This document shows positions 37,285-46,673 of a DNA stretch of 64,000 nt, one piece after another. Position numbers and translations under genes: made by a program. The notes beneath the pieces were generated by a model that worked only from the letters and a program-made list of their open reading frames with translations, did not search any database and was not told the DNA's origin. Origin of the DNA: Massilia putida (GTDB lineage Bacteria > Pseudomonadota > Gammaproteobacteria > Burkholderiales > Burkholderiaceae_D); assembly GCF_001941825.1 (NCBI RefSeq), contig NZ_CP019038.1, forward strand, positions 5,952,001-6,016,000, in the 5' to 3' direction. Numbering within the stretch: the stretch's first letter is position 1; each line of letters opens with the position of its first letter.

Positions 37285-37360
37285 TGGTAGGCCGTGCTGG
37301 GCTCGAACCAGCGACCAACGGATTAAAAGTCCGCTGCTCTACCAACTGAGCTAACGACCC
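37285..37360 (-). tRNA. tRNA-Lys (anticodon TTT)
   Basis: The 76-nt minus-strand sequence starts GGGTCGTTAGCTCAG and ends in the encoded CCA. The acceptor stem GGGTCGT/ACGGCCT, D-loop AGTTGGTAGA, anticodon loop CTTTTAA (anticodon TTT) and T-arm GCTGGTTCGAGCCCAGC are all in place. It lies between the Tol-Pal operon end and a terminator. Confidence 0.97.
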
Positions 37361-37406
37361 GAAAGAAGCAAGATTATAGGGGCGATCTGCGGTCGTGTCA
37401 AACGGG

Positions 37407-38167
37407 TTACTTCAGCGCCGCCAGCCTGTCCTTGGCCGCCTGCGCCGCTGCCGAGTCGGGGAATTTCGACACGAGTTGCTGCAAGGCCTTCTTGGCGTTC
37501 TTTTGTCTTTCAGTTCGGTGTAGCTGGACGCGATGTTGAGCATGGCGTCCGGGGCCTTGGCGCTGGTGCCGTAGTTGGTGACGACGGCTTCCTGGGCGAC
37601 GATCGCGTTCTTGTAGTCGCGCTGGGCGTAGTAGGCGTTGCCGAGCCAGTATTGGGCATTGGCGGCATAGGCCGAGTCGGGGAAGCGGCGGACGAATTCC
37701 TGCAGCGCGCCGGCGGCGGCCTTGTAGTCGCCCGATTTGAACAGCTCCATCGCGGCGTCGTAGGTTTTCTTTTCGGACGGCAGGACTTCGGCAGTCTGGC
37801 CGTCGATGGTTTCCTGGCGCGGCTCCAGTTTCTTGATGCGGGCGTCGAGGTCGGCGTACAGGTCCTTCTGGTTCTTCTGGGCGTTGGCGATCTCGTTGGC
37901 GAGGACCTCGACCTGGCCGCGCAGGCGCGAGATTTCCTGCATGGTCTGCTCGTGCTGGTTCAGCATGTCGACGCCGATCGATTTGTCGGCCTTGGTGTCG
38001 AGGCGGGCGTTGATGTCTTGTGCCAGGGCGGCGACCTTCGCGCGCAGGTCCAGGATCGCTTTGCGGGCTTCATCGTCGTCGAGCAGGCCTGCGTTCGCCT
38101 GCAGGGGCAGCCAGGCAGTCAGGGCGAGGGCGGCGGCCGCGAGGCGGAACTGGGACAGTTTGATCAT
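37407..38167 (-). pseudogene. cpoB: Cell division coordinator CpoB (YbgF), frameshifted near the 3' end
   Basis: Signal peptide (to about residue 27), an N-terminal trimerisation coiled coil (DDDEARKAILDLRAKV...), then TPR repeats (YDAAMELFKSGDYKAAAGAL, AQYWLGNAYYAQRDYKNAI). After SSYTELKDK the frame changes at a run of four T (37501-37504, plus strand), giving a nonsense tail with many Arg that stops at 37412. Adding one base restores a typical end, ...KNAKKALQQLVSKFPDS...RLAALK, stopping at 37407. CpoB links Tol-Pal with PBP1B during constriction. The shift removes about half of the last TPR. It is either a real mutation or a homopolymer sequencing error. It is the last gene of the Tol-Pal operon. 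Confidence 0.85.
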
Positions 38168-38246
38168 CTTTGACTCTTTCTAAACCAAATTAACGGGAAC
38201 CTCGAAAAACCGTTGCGAGCGGCCGCAATGTCGTCCGAGAAGCGCA

Positions 38247-38265
38247 GCTGTACGAAGAGTACAGC
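38247..38265. other. Hairpin in the pal-cpoB gap
   Basis: GCTGTAC-GAAGA-GTACAGC, a perfect 7-bp stem in the 272-bp leader of cpoB. Possible RNA processing or regulatory site; no T-run. Confidence 0.4.
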
Positions 38266-38362
38266 CGGTCCGCCGTGGCGGAGCATCGCAGGGCTCGCCG
38301 TCCGCGACGGCAATGCAACGCGCAGCAGGCTTTCCGGCGTTTCCGGGGAATCCAAATGGAAA

Positions 38363-38398
38363 CGGGGCGGGATGCAGTCTGCACCGCATCCCACCCCG
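38363..38398 (-). terminator. Hairpin 42 bp downstream of pal, possible attenuator
   Basis: CGGGG/CCCCG and GGGATGC/GCATCCC pair with one mismatch into a stable stem. No T-run follows on the minus strand, so it may reduce rather than end transcription into cpoB. Confidence 0.4.
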
Positions 38399-38439
38399 CT
38401 GTCAATGTACTGTCCTAGACAGCGGCGACAGCGTCTCGA

Positions 38440-38964
38440 TTATTGATAGACGATGTCGGCGCGGCGGTTTTCAGCCCAGGCAGCTTCGTCGTGGCCGGTG
38501 GCCTTCGGCTTTTCCTTGCCCAGCGAGACAGCTTCCATCTGGTTGTCCGACACGCCCAGGGCGGCCATTGCCTTGCGCACGGCTTCGGCGCGCTTCTGGC
38601 CCAGGGCCAGGTTGTATTCGGTGCCGCCGCGCTCGTCGGTGTTACCTTGGATCAGGACTTTACGCTGCTTGTTCTTGGTCAGGTAAGCCGAGTGGTTTTC
38701 GACGACCGGCTTGCCGTCGTCGCGCACGACGTAGCTGTCGAAGTCGAAGTACACGCTGCGGTTCGCCAGGACGCCTTTCGGGTCGTTCAGCGGATCGACA
38801 TTGCCGGTCTCGACCGGACGGATTTCACGGTTGTCGACCGGCGGGGTGGCCTGGGCGACCGGCTTTTCTTCAACTTTCGGGGCTTCCTGCAGCTTGGTCG
38901 ACGAGCATGCCGACAGCAGGGCGGCGGCAGCCACGATGAACGCTACACTTTTTGCATTACGCAT
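38440..38964 (-). CDS. pal: Peptidoglycan-associated lipoprotein Pal
   Basis: 174 residues. A lipoprotein signal (AAALLSACSS, lipidated C20), a short Pro-rich linker, and an OmpA-like peptidoglycan-binding domain with VYFDFDSYVV and GNTDERGGTEYNLALGQKRA. It anchors the outer membrane to peptidoglycan and binds TolB. AGGAGA lies upstream of the ATG at 38964, which replaces a start six codons earlier. It follows tolB by 24 bp. Confidence 0.96.
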   Translation of the reverse strand: MRNAKSVAFIVAAAALLSACSSTKLQEAPKVEEKPVAQATPPVDNREIRPVETGNVDPLNDPKGVLANRSVYFDFDSYVVRDDGKPVVENHSAYLTKNKQRKVLIQGNTDERGGTEYNLALGQKRAEAVRKAMAALGVSDNQMEAVSLGKEKPKATGHDEAAWAENRRADIVYQ

Positions 38965-38988
38965 GGTTTTTCTCCTGGTCAAAAAATT

Positions 38989-40254
38989 TTACTTCATAAA
39001 CGGGCCCCAGCTGGGCTCCCGAATGTTTCCCGCCTGAGTGCTCAAGCGTTGCTTGACGCGCCCATCGACCGACACCACGGCCAGCGCGGTACGACCGCCA
39101 CCCTTGGTTGCATACATGATGTATTTGCCGTTCGGCGAAAAACTCGGTTCGGTGGCCCCATCGGCCAAGCGTTGTTCCTGGCCGGAAGCCAGGTCCATCG
39201 CATACAGAGAAAAACCCCCATCGCGTTGCGAAATCCACGCCAGCGTCTTGCCGTCCGGGGATAAACGAGGGCTGATATTGTAGTTACCGTTGAACGTGAC
39301 ACGGGTTGCCTGCCCGCCGTTCACGTTCATCTTGTAGATTTGCGGACCGCCGCTGCGGTCGCTGGTGAAATAAATGGTCTGGCCATCGGCCGCGAAGCGC
39401 GGTTCGGTGTCGATGCCATTGCTGTTCGACACGCGGCGCAGGCCGCTGCCGTCGGCGTTGACGACCCAGATCTGGGTATTGCCGGTCTTCGACAGCGCAA
39501 GGGCCAGCTTGGTGCCGTCCGGCGACCAGGCCGGCGCCGAATTGTTACCCTTTTCATTGGCGATGACGGTGCGCTGACCCGTCACCAGGTTCTGCACGTA
39601 GATCACGGGCTTGCGCAGTTCGAACGACACGTAGGCGACCTTGGTGCCGTCCGGCGACCACGCCGGCGAGATGATCGGCTCGCGGCCGTGGGCGGCGACC
39701 TGTTCGTTTTCGCCGTCCGAATCCGCCACGACGAGCTTGTAGTCGTGTGCGGCCGGGTCCTGCTTCACGTACGTGATGCGGGTCGAGAAAATGCCGCGCA
39801 CACCGGTCAGTTTTTCGTAGACGTCGTCGGCGATGCGGTGGCCTTCCAGGCGCGTATTGCGCGCGGTGACGGCATCCGACAGTTGCGACAACTGCGACTG
39901 CTTGACGGTGTCGAGCAGTTTATAGCGCACCTGGAAACGGCCGTCCGCGAGCCGCTGCACGGAGCCCACGACGAGCGCGTCCGCACCGCTGGCCTTGAAC
40001 GCGGCCAGGTCGACGTTGGCGGTGTCGGAAATGGCCTGGCGCGCGTCGATGACCTTGAAGACGCCGCTGCGCTCGAGGTCGGCGCGGACGATCGCGGAGA
40101 CTTGTTCGGGCGCCACCGATTCATCGGCAAACGCCGCGACCGCGACCGGAATCTGGTTGCTGCCCACGCCGGCGATTTCGACTTTCAGCTGGGCATGTGC
40201 GGCCACGCCCATCAGGAGGGAGGCCGAAAACAGCAGGGTATGTAGTTTCTTCAT
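38989..40254 (-). CDS. tolB: Tol-Pal system beta-propeller protein TolB
   Basis: 421 residues with a cleaved signal peptide (to about 21), an N-terminal alpha/beta domain (LKVEIAGVGSNQIPVAVAAF) and a six-bladed propeller seen as repeated PAWSPDGTKLA, PRFAADGQTIYFTSD, PRLSPDGKTLAWIS and PSFSPNGKYIMY blades. It is a periplasmic partner of Pal and TolA. It lies between tolA (34 bp) and pal (24 bp) on the same strand. Confidence 0.97.
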   Translation of the reverse strand: MKKLHTLLFSASLLMGVAAHAQLKVEIAGVGSNQIPVAVAAFADESVAPEQVSAIVRADLERSGVFKVIDARQAISDTANVDLAAFKASGADALVVGSVQRLADGRFQVRYKLLDTVKQSQLSQLSDAVTARNTRLEGHRIADDVYEKLTGVRGIFSTRITYVKQDPAAHDYKLVVADSDGENEQVAAHGREPIISPAWSPDGTKVAYVSFELRKPVIYVQNLVTGQRTVIANEKGNNSAPAWSPDGTKLALALSKTGNTQIWVVNADGSGLRRVSNSNGIDTEPRFAADGQTIYFTSDRSGGPQIYKMNVNGGQATRVTFNGNYNISPRLSPDGKTLAWISQRDGGFSLYAMDLASGQEQRLADGATEPSFSPNGKYIMYATKGGGRTALAVVSVDGRVKQRLSTQAGNIREPSWGPFMK

Positions 40255-40288
40255 GTTTCTCTCAGCAATGGTTAAGGTCGGAACGCGA

Positions 40289-41257
40289 TCATTGCAGATC
40301 CTTCATATGGAACTCGATCACGAGGGAACGCTCTACCGTACCATCTTTCTTCTTGGGCAGTGGGGACGATTTGGTGATGCCTTTTTCGACCGCGTCGTCG
40401 AACGAAGGCACGCCGCTGCTCTTGATCTTCTTGACCGAAATGATCTCGCCCGTCGGCAGCTGTTCGACGCGGAAGGTGGCCGTCGGATTGCCCGGTTCGT
40501 CGAGGCTGCCCGCGTACGACGTATTGCCTTTCACCTTGGCCGTGATGGCCGCGGTATAGCCTTTGTCGATGCGCGGCGCCGTCGATTTCTCGGCCGATCC
40601 CGTACTGGTCGGATTGCCGGCCGCGCCGGTGATGCGGCGCATTTCCTCGGCGCGGGCGGCGTCGAGTTTCTTCTGTTCGGCGGCGGCCTTTTTCTTCTTC
40701 TCGGCTTCCTCTTTCTTTTTCTTTTCCGCTTCTTCTTTTTTCTTCTGCTCGGCTTCTTTCTTTTCCGCGTCGGCCTTGGCCTTCTTCTCTTCGAGTTCGC
40801 GTGCTTTCTTCTCGGCCAGCGCCTTCGCTTTCTTTTCCTCGATACGCTTCTGCTCCGCGAGCTCGCGCTCTTCCTCGAGCTGCTTGCGTTTCAGTTCTTC
40901 CTTGCGTTTTTTCTCGCGTTCGAGGGCGATGTCCGGTTGCTTCGGCTGCGGCTGTTCGACGGCGGGCGGCGGCTCCACGGCTTTCGGCGTGGGCTGGGGC
41001 GGCGGCGTTTCCGGTTCCGGCTCCGGTGCGGGCGTAGGCGGAGGGGGCGGCGGGGCGGCGGTCTGCGTCCGCACGTCCCAGATTTCCGCCTCGACGGCGA
41101 CCGGGGCGTTGTTCTGCCAGCTGATGCCGATCCACAGGAAGGCCAGCAACAGGGCGTGTACGCCCACCGCCAGGCCGATGGCCGGCCAGCGGTTCGGCTC
41201 AGGCGGCACGCGGTAGGGCGCGCCGTTGCCGATGCTGTTCTGCTTCGTTGCTGACAT
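40289..41257 (-). CDS. tolA: Cell envelope protein TolA
   Basis: 322 residues. One inner-membrane helix (AIGLAVGVHALLLAFLWIGI), a Pro-rich stretch (PPPPPPTPAPEPEPETPP), a long Lys/Glu/Ala helix (about 110-205), and a C-terminal TonB-like domain (YTAAITAKVKGNTSYAG, TATFRVEQLPTGEIISVKKI). It spans the periplasm and is energised by TolQR. The gap to tolR is 10 bp. The minus-strand purine-rich helix region gives a conspicuous pyrimidine-rich tract at 40660-40910 on the plus strand. Confidence 0.95.
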   Translation of the reverse strand: MSATKQNSIGNGAPYRVPPEPNRWPAIGLAVGVHALLLAFLWIGISWQNNAPVAVEAEIWDVRTQTAAPPPPPPTPAPEPEPETPPPQPTPKAVEPPPAVEQPQPKQPDIALEREKKRKEELKRKQLEEERELAEQKRIEEKKAKALAEKKARELEEKKAKADAEKKEAEQKKKEEAEKKKKEEAEKKKKAAAEQKKLDAARAEEMRRITGAAGNPTSTGSAEKSTAPRIDKGYTAAITAKVKGNTSYAGSLDEPGNPTATFRVEQLPTGEIISVKKIKSSGVPSFDDAVEKGITKSSPLPKKKDGTVERSLVIEFHMKDLQ

Positions 41258-41267
41258 CAGTTCTTCT

Positions 41268-41696
41268 TCACTTCGTGGCCAGTCCGACGCGGGTGATGCC
41301 CATCTTCTTGGCCTCGGAAATCAGCTGGATCACGTCGTCGTATTTGCTGTCGCGGTCGCCAGCTATCAAGACCGGATAATCCGGATGCGCTTCATGGATG
41401 TCGCGCAGGCGCGTGACCAGCGTGGAGCGGCTCGACACGTTTTCCAGCGGTTGCGGATTCTTGCCCGTGACGCCGATCTGCAGCTGGGCGTTTTCCTTGA
41501 TCGCGATCTGGATGTAGTCGTCCGGCGGCTGCGTGGAACGCTCGGCGCTGGGCAGCTTGATCTCGCTCGGGTTCTGCGTCGGCGGCACCGCCATGAAGAT
41601 GATGAGCAGCACCAGCATCACGTCGATGTACGGCACGACGTTGATCTCGGACTTGAGCTTGCGACGACTGCCCCGCAGGCTGCTGTTGAAGGCCAT
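41268..41696 (-). CDS. tolR: Tol-Pal system protein TolR
   Basis: 142 residues, ExbD/TolR family. One membrane helix with the proton-path Asp (EINVVPYIDVMLVLLIIFM), then a periplasmic domain ending VIQLISEAKKMGITRVGLAT. It forms the proton-driven motor with TolQ. It sits 20 bp after tolQ. Confidence 0.96.
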   Translation of the reverse strand: MAFNSSLRGSRRKLKSEINVVPYIDVMLVLLIIFMAVPPTQNPSEIKLPSAERSTQPPDDYIQIAIKENAQLQIGVTGKNPQPLENVSSRSTLVTRLRDIHEAHPDYPVLIAGDRDSKYDDVIQLISEAKKMGITRVGLATK

Positions 41697-41716
41697 GTCG
41701 GTTCCTCTTGCGGCGG

Positions 41717-42400
41717 TCAGCGCGACTGGCGCTGCAGGATGTTCGAGAATTCCTCGACGAAGCTTTCGAAGCGGATCGCGAGGCGGTCGATGTCGTGGGT
41801 GAAGCGGTTGTACGCCACCACGGCAGGAATGGCGGCGAACAGGCCGATGGCGGTGGCGATCAGCGCTTCGGCGATGCCCGGCGCGACCGTGGCCAGCGTC
41901 GCCTGCTGCACGTTCGCCAGGCCGCGGAACGCGTTCATGATGCCCCAGACGGTGCCGAGCAGGCCGATGTACGGCGACACCGAGCCGACGGAAGCCAGGA
42001 AGTTCAGGTGCGTGTCGAGCTGGTCCAGCTCGCGGTGGAACGCGGCGCGCATCGCGCGGCGGGCACCGTCCAGCACGGCGCCGACGTCGAGCGCGTCGCG
42101 CGATGCCTGCTTGCCCTTGATGAACTCGCCCATGCCGGCTTCGAAGATGCGGGCCAGCGGGCCGCTCTGGTCGCGTTGGCTGCTGGCGCTCTGGTGCAAG
42201 GTGTGCAGGTTGCCGCCGGCCCAGAAGCTGCGCTCGAACTGTTCCGTCTGGCGACGCGCGGCACGGATCGCGAACAGCTTGCGGAAAATATAGGTCCAGC
42301 TCATGAGGGAAATCGCGAACAGCAGAGCCATGAGCAACTGCACCAGCACGTGGGCATGGCGGATCAGTTCAATGAATGAGAGGTCTTGGACTGCGTTCAT
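41717..42400 (-). CDS. tolQ: Tol-Pal system protein TolQ
   Basis: 227 residues with three membrane helices in the MotA/TolQ/ExbB layout: an N-terminal helix (HVLVQLLMALLFAISLMSW) and a C-terminal pair (SVGSVSPYIGLLGTVWGIMNAF; ALIATAIGLFAAIPAVVAYN). It is the stator subunit that passes protons with TolR. It follows ybgC by 27 bp in one operon. Confidence 0.96.
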   Translation of the reverse strand: MNAVQDLSFIELIRHAHVLVQLLMALLFAISLMSWTYIFRKLFAIRAARRQTEQFERSFWAGGNLHTLHQSASSQRDQSGPLARIFEAGMGEFIKGKQASRDALDVGAVLDGARRAMRAAFHRELDQLDTHLNFLASVGSVSPYIGLLGTVWGIMNAFRGLANVQQATLATVAPGIAEALIATAIGLFAAIPAVVAYNRFTHDIDRLAIRFESFVEEFSNILQRQSR

Positions 42401-42427
42401 CGGATATATATTTGGGCAAATGAATTG

Positions 42428-42832
42428 TCAGACGGCACGCATTTTAGCAGCGGCAAGGTCTGGAAGGGAACGGGGACGTAGCGTGACCGCATCGACACAG
42501 CCAACTTTTACATCGGCACTGGAGAGCAATGTGTCGCCGCGCCAGGCTTGCTGGGCGAACTGCACGGAGGCGCGGCCGAGCTTTTCGACGTTGAGAGTCA
42601 GTCTGACTTCGTCGTCCAGGCGCGCGGATGCGAGATAGTCGACGCTGGCACTGCGCACGACGAAGATGGCGCCTTCCTGGTCGCGCAGGGTTTGCTGATC
42701 GATGCCGAGCGAACGCAGCCATTCGGTGCGGGCGCGTTCATAAAACTTCAGGTAATTGGCGTAGTACACGATGCCGCCGGCGTCCGTATCTTCGTAGTAG
42801 ACCCGAACTGTCCAGGTGAAAACTGAAGGCAT
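42428..42832 (-). CDS. ybgC: Tol-Pal-associated acyl-CoA thioesterase YbgC
   Basis: About 134 residues, hotdog fold. VYYEDTDAGGIVYYANYLKFYERARTEWL carries the catalytic Asp and the 4-hydroxybenzoyl-CoA thioesterase-type pattern. The enzyme hydrolyses acyl-CoA or acyl-ACP thioesters and is the conserved first gene of the tol operon. The start at 42832 (MPSVFTW) gives the family length; an ATG four codons upstream is also possible and neither has a clear ribosome site. Confidence 0.92.
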   Translation of the reverse strand: MPSVFTWTVRVYYEDTDAGGIVYYANYLKFYERARTEWLRSLGIDQQTLRDQEGAIFVVRSASVDYLASARLDDEVRLTLNVEKLGRASVQFAQQAWRGDTLLSSADVKVGCVDAVTLRPRSLPDLAAAKMRAV

Positions 42833-43085
42833 TTCAGCTGCCATAAATGAAAATGGGAAATATTTTACGCCATTTCTACCAGCCATATGTGCGCTAGGGT
42901 ACATATACACGGGTATAACCGGCGGACGGCCCGTTGGCGGAGCCGTCGAAACAGGGCGTGAGCAACCGCCGGCTCATGCCAAGCCAGCAACTGTAGCACT
43001 TTTTCATTTCGGATGGCGCCGCTGTTACAAAGCGAAAACAATTCGTTCGCCCGCCGACCGATTGCCGTGATCGAAGTCGACACTT

Positions 43086-43137
43086 CGGGGTCAGAGCCCG
43101 GTTTTGGGAAATTGCCCAAAACCGGGCTCTGACCCCG
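43086..43137. repeat. 23-bp perfect hairpin of the GGGGTCAGA family
   Basis: CGGGGTCAGAGCCCGGTTTT and GGG pair perfectly with the complementary sequence ending CTCTGACCCCG, around loop AAATTG. It lies 3 bp after the stop of the ydfG-like gene, so it may end that transcript although no T-run follows. It is the third architecture of the module seen at 136-280 and 8184-8270. Confidence 0.85.
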
Positions 43138-43140
43138 GAT

Positions 43141-43890
43141 TCAGCTCTGGTTGCGCTTGATGTTGAGGGGGCCGTAGCCCTGGCACGTCGGCATCATCTC
43201 GATGTGGTTGATGTTGACGTGCGGCGGCAGCGAGGCGATCCAGTAGGCCGTTTCGGCGATGTCCTCGGCGGTGAGCGGTTGCGTGCCTTCGTAGACCTTC
43301 GCGGCGGCGGCGTCGTCCCGCAGGCGCACGTTCGAGAATTCGGTGCCGCCGCACAGGCCCGGCGCGATATTCGTCGCGCGCACGCCCGTGCCGACGAGGT
43401 CGGCGCGCAGGTTCAGCGTGAACTGTTCGACGAACGCTTTGGTGGCGCCGTACACGTTGCCGCCCGGGTAAGGGGTGCGGCCGGCCACGGAGCCGATGTT
43501 GATGACCAGGCCGCTGCCGCGTTCGACCATCGCGGGCAGCAGGGCGTGCGTCATCGTGACGAGACCCTTGATGTTCGTGGCGATCATCGTTTCCCAGTCT
43601 TCCAGCGGGACTTCGTACGCCGGCTTCGTGTTCAGCGCGAGGCCGGCATTATTGATCAGCACGTCGATCTGGCGCCAGGATTGCGGCAGCATCGACAGCG
43701 CTTCCTCGATCGACGCCTTGTCGGTGACGTCCATCGCGATCGGCAGGGCCGATTCGCCCAGCTCGCGGGCGAGGGCGTCGAGACGCTCCTTGCGGCGCGC
43801 CGCCAGCACCACCTGGTGGCCGTTCTTGACGAAAGTGCGCGCCATGGCGGCGCCGAATCCGGCCGAAGCGCCGGTGATGAAAACGATCAT
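43141..43890 (-). CDS. ydfG: Short-chain dehydrogenase, YdfG-like NADP-dependent hydroxy acid dehydrogenase
   Basis: 249 residues, classical SDR. The nucleotide site is TGASAGFGAAMA, with AARRKERL favouring NADP, then LINNAGLAL; the catalytic Ser is in INIGSVAGR and Tyr/Lys in VYGATKAF. The C-terminus (WIASLPPHVNINHIEMMPTCQ) is typical for E. coli YdfG, which oxidises L-allo-threonine and reduces 3-hydroxypropionate semialdehyde. The gene is divergent from glyA across a 377-bp gap that holds the glyA leader. Confidence 0.88.
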   Translation of the reverse strand: MIVFITGASAGFGAAMARTFVKNGHQVVLAARRKERLDALARELGESALPIAMDVTDKASIEEALSMLPQSWRQIDVLINNAGLALNTKPAYEVPLEDWETMIATNIKGLVTMTHALLPAMVERGSGLVINIGSVAGRTPYPGGNVYGATKAFVEQFTLNLRADLVGTGVRATNIAPGLCGGTEFSNVRLRDDAAAAKVYEGTQPLTAEDIAETAYWIASLPPHVNINHIEMMPTCQGYGPLNIKRNQS

Positions 43891-43988
43891 GATGGTTTAC
43901 CTGGCAAGGTTGCAACCGTGAGATTGTAGCGGAAATGCCCACGCGAAGCAGGGTCGGCAGCGGGGTTGCCAGGGCGTCATCGGTTTCC

Positions 43989-44018
43989 TTGCCTGCCGGC
44001 CGTACAATCCCGTACAAT
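43989..44018 (+). promoter_or_regulatory. Promoter of glyA
   Basis: TTGCCT (43989-43994), 18-nt spacer, TACAAT (44013-44018). A direct repeat CGTACAATC duplicates the -10 element 10 bp upstream. It is placed correctly to start transcription just before the riboswitch at 44041. Confidence 0.6.
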
Positions 44019-44040
44019 CGGGAGTTCCATTTACATACAT

Positions 44041-44163
44041 CTCACGTAACTGGCGAAAACCGTGCGCTGCCGTCCGATCAGGAGCGATCGGCCTGCCGGT
44101 GCGTGGCGAAGGTGGGCACCCACCGGGGAACGTGAGATTTCTCATTGCCGTTCGCCTGGGCAG
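44041..44163 (+). ncRNA. ZTP (pfl) riboswitch in the glyA leader
   Basis: P1 is CTCACG (44041-44046) paired with CGTGAG (44131-44136). The invariant segments follow the known ZTP/ZMP aptamer: TAACTGGCGAAAA after P1, the P2 hairpin GGTGGGCACCCACCGGGGAA before the 3' P1 strand, and CGCCTGGGCA (44153-44162) for the P3/pseudoknot. The aptamer class senses ZTP/ZMP, a signal of folate shortage, and raises one-carbon genes such as glyA. An insertion of about 50 nt between the joining region and P2 (44059-44109) includes its own stem CCGATC..GATCGG. The remaining 104 nt to the ATG would hold the expression platform. Confidence 0.88.
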
Positions 44164-44267
44164 CCACCGACTGGTACGCGTCTGTATCGCGGATGCCCTG
44201 CATTCTCCGGCTCCCGCCCGTTCAGCGCTCACCGTTGCCTGGTTCTCTTAACGATTGGAGTTTTTTC

Positions 44268-45515
<1,248 letters not shown>

Positions 45516-45526
45516 TGCGATAGCGG

Positions 45527-45545
45527 GGGCGCCCTTGTGGCGCCC
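45527..45545. other. Hairpin between glyA and nrdR
   Basis: GGGCGCC-CTTGT-GGCGCCC, a perfect 7-bp stem 11 bp after the glyA stop, without a T-run. It may protect the glyA 3' end or partly terminate before nrdR. Confidence 0.5.
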
Positions 45546-45556
45546 TCTACACTCCC

Positions 45557-46015
45557 ATGAAATGTCCGTTCTGTCAGCATGAAGACACCCAGGTCCTCGA
45601 TACCCGCGTATCCGAGGAAGGCGACGCCATCCGGCGCCGGCGCCGCTGCGCCGCGTGCGACAAGCGCTTCACCACCTACGAACGCATCGAGCTCTCGATG
45701 CCGTTCATCGTCAAGAAGAACGGCAGCCGCACCGAATACGAATCCTCCAAGCTGCGCGGCAGCCTGATGCTTGCGCTGCGCAAGCGTCCCGTGGCGGCCG
45801 AAGCCATCGACCGAGCCGTCGCGTCGATCGAAGAAAAACTCCTCACCAGCGGCCGGCGCGAAGTCGACACGGGTCATGTCGGCGAACTGGTGATGCAGGA
45901 ACTCAAGCGCCTCGACAAGATCGCCTACATCCGCTTCGCCTCCGTCTACAAGAACTTTGAAGACCTGGCCGAGTTCCAGGAAGCGATTGCCGAAGTGGGC
46001 CAGCCGCGTAAATAA
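45557..46015 (+). CDS. nrdR: Transcriptional repressor NrdR
   Basis: 152 residues. An N-terminal zinc ribbon ([18 protein letters not shown]...[18 protein letters not shown]) and an ATP-cone domain ([19 protein letters not shown]). It represses ribonucleotide reductase genes at NrdR boxes according to ATP/dATP level. It lies 41 bp after glyA, a conserved arrangement, and 115 bp before the pilin operon. Confidence 0.97.
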   Translation: MKCPFCQHEDTQVLDTRVSEEGDAIRRRRRCAACDKRFTTYERIELSMPFIVKKNGSRTEYESSKLRGSLMLALRKRPVAAEAIDRAVASIEEKLLTSGRREVDTGHVGELVMQELKRLDKIAYIRFASVYKNFEDLAEFQEAIAEVGQPRK

Positions 46016-46130
46016 GCGCGTCCATTTTCCCCATCTTTAGTTGCATCCCTGCGGTTGAGCCAGCACACGGCTCGCCCGGGCTCGACTGTTACCTTGTCAG
46101 CTTCGAAAAACGATAAGCTGGAGGTCGTCG

Positions 46131-46673
46131 ATGCGGTCGCTGCCGGGTTCGTCATTGCGCGTGCGCGCCGGGTTCACGCTGGTGGAAGTGCTCGTCGCGC
46201 TGTTCGTGGTTGCGGTGGGCATTGCCGGCGCGGCCGCGTTGCAGGCGCTGGCCGTGCGCTCGTCGCGCGATGCCGCGCACCTGGCCGAAGGCACCCGGCT
46301 GGCGCGGTCGCTGGCCGAGCGCATGCGCGCGAATCCCCACGCATTGGCGCTGCCCGATGCCGACAATCCCTATCTGCAGCTCGATTACGACGCCGGCAGC
46401 GGCGCGCCGACGGCATCCGGGTTGTGCTACGCGGACGCGGCCTGCGACGCGGATGAGCTGGCGCGCTTCGACCTGTACGAGGTGTCGGAAGCGCTGGCGG
46501 CCACCTTGCCCGGCGGGCGCATCCGCGTGTGCCGCGATGCCGGACCGCCCGCCTGGTCCTGCGACGCCGGGGACGGGGCGCCGCTGGTCGTCAAGGTCGG
46601 ATGGCGTGCACCGGGCGAGACGGCGACGGCTGCGCCGAAGGTGATGCTGCCGCTGGCGGGAGCGGCACGATGA
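46131..46673 (+). CDS. pilV: Type IV pilus minor pilin PilV
   Basis: 180 residues. Class III leader ending in RAG, then FTLVEVLVALFVVAVGIAGA with Glu at +5, the prepilin peptidase site and assembly helix. The soluble part has the Cys pairs usual for PilV. It is the first gene of an overlapping operon; GGAGG lies upstream of the ATG, and its stop overlaps the start of pilW (ATGA). Minor pilins prime pilus assembly. Confidence 0.88.
   Translation: MRSLPGSSLRVRAGFTLVEVLVALFVVAVGIAGAAALQALAVRSSRDAAHLAEGTRLARSLAERMRANPHALALPDADNPYLQLDYDAGSGAPTASGLCYADAACDADELARFDLYEVSEALAATLPGGRIRVCRDAGPPAWSCDAGDGAPLVVKVGWRAPGETATAAPKVMLPLAGAAR

Noticed and set aside
36690..37360. Prophage remnant or integration site at tRNA-Lys
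   Set aside because: The tRNA is complete, no integrase or direct repeat of its 3' end was seen, and the transglycosylase alone is not enough.
44145..44267. Longer glyA reading frame starting at 44145
   Set aside because: It would translate the riboswitch region. The family start and the GGAG site support ATG 44268.
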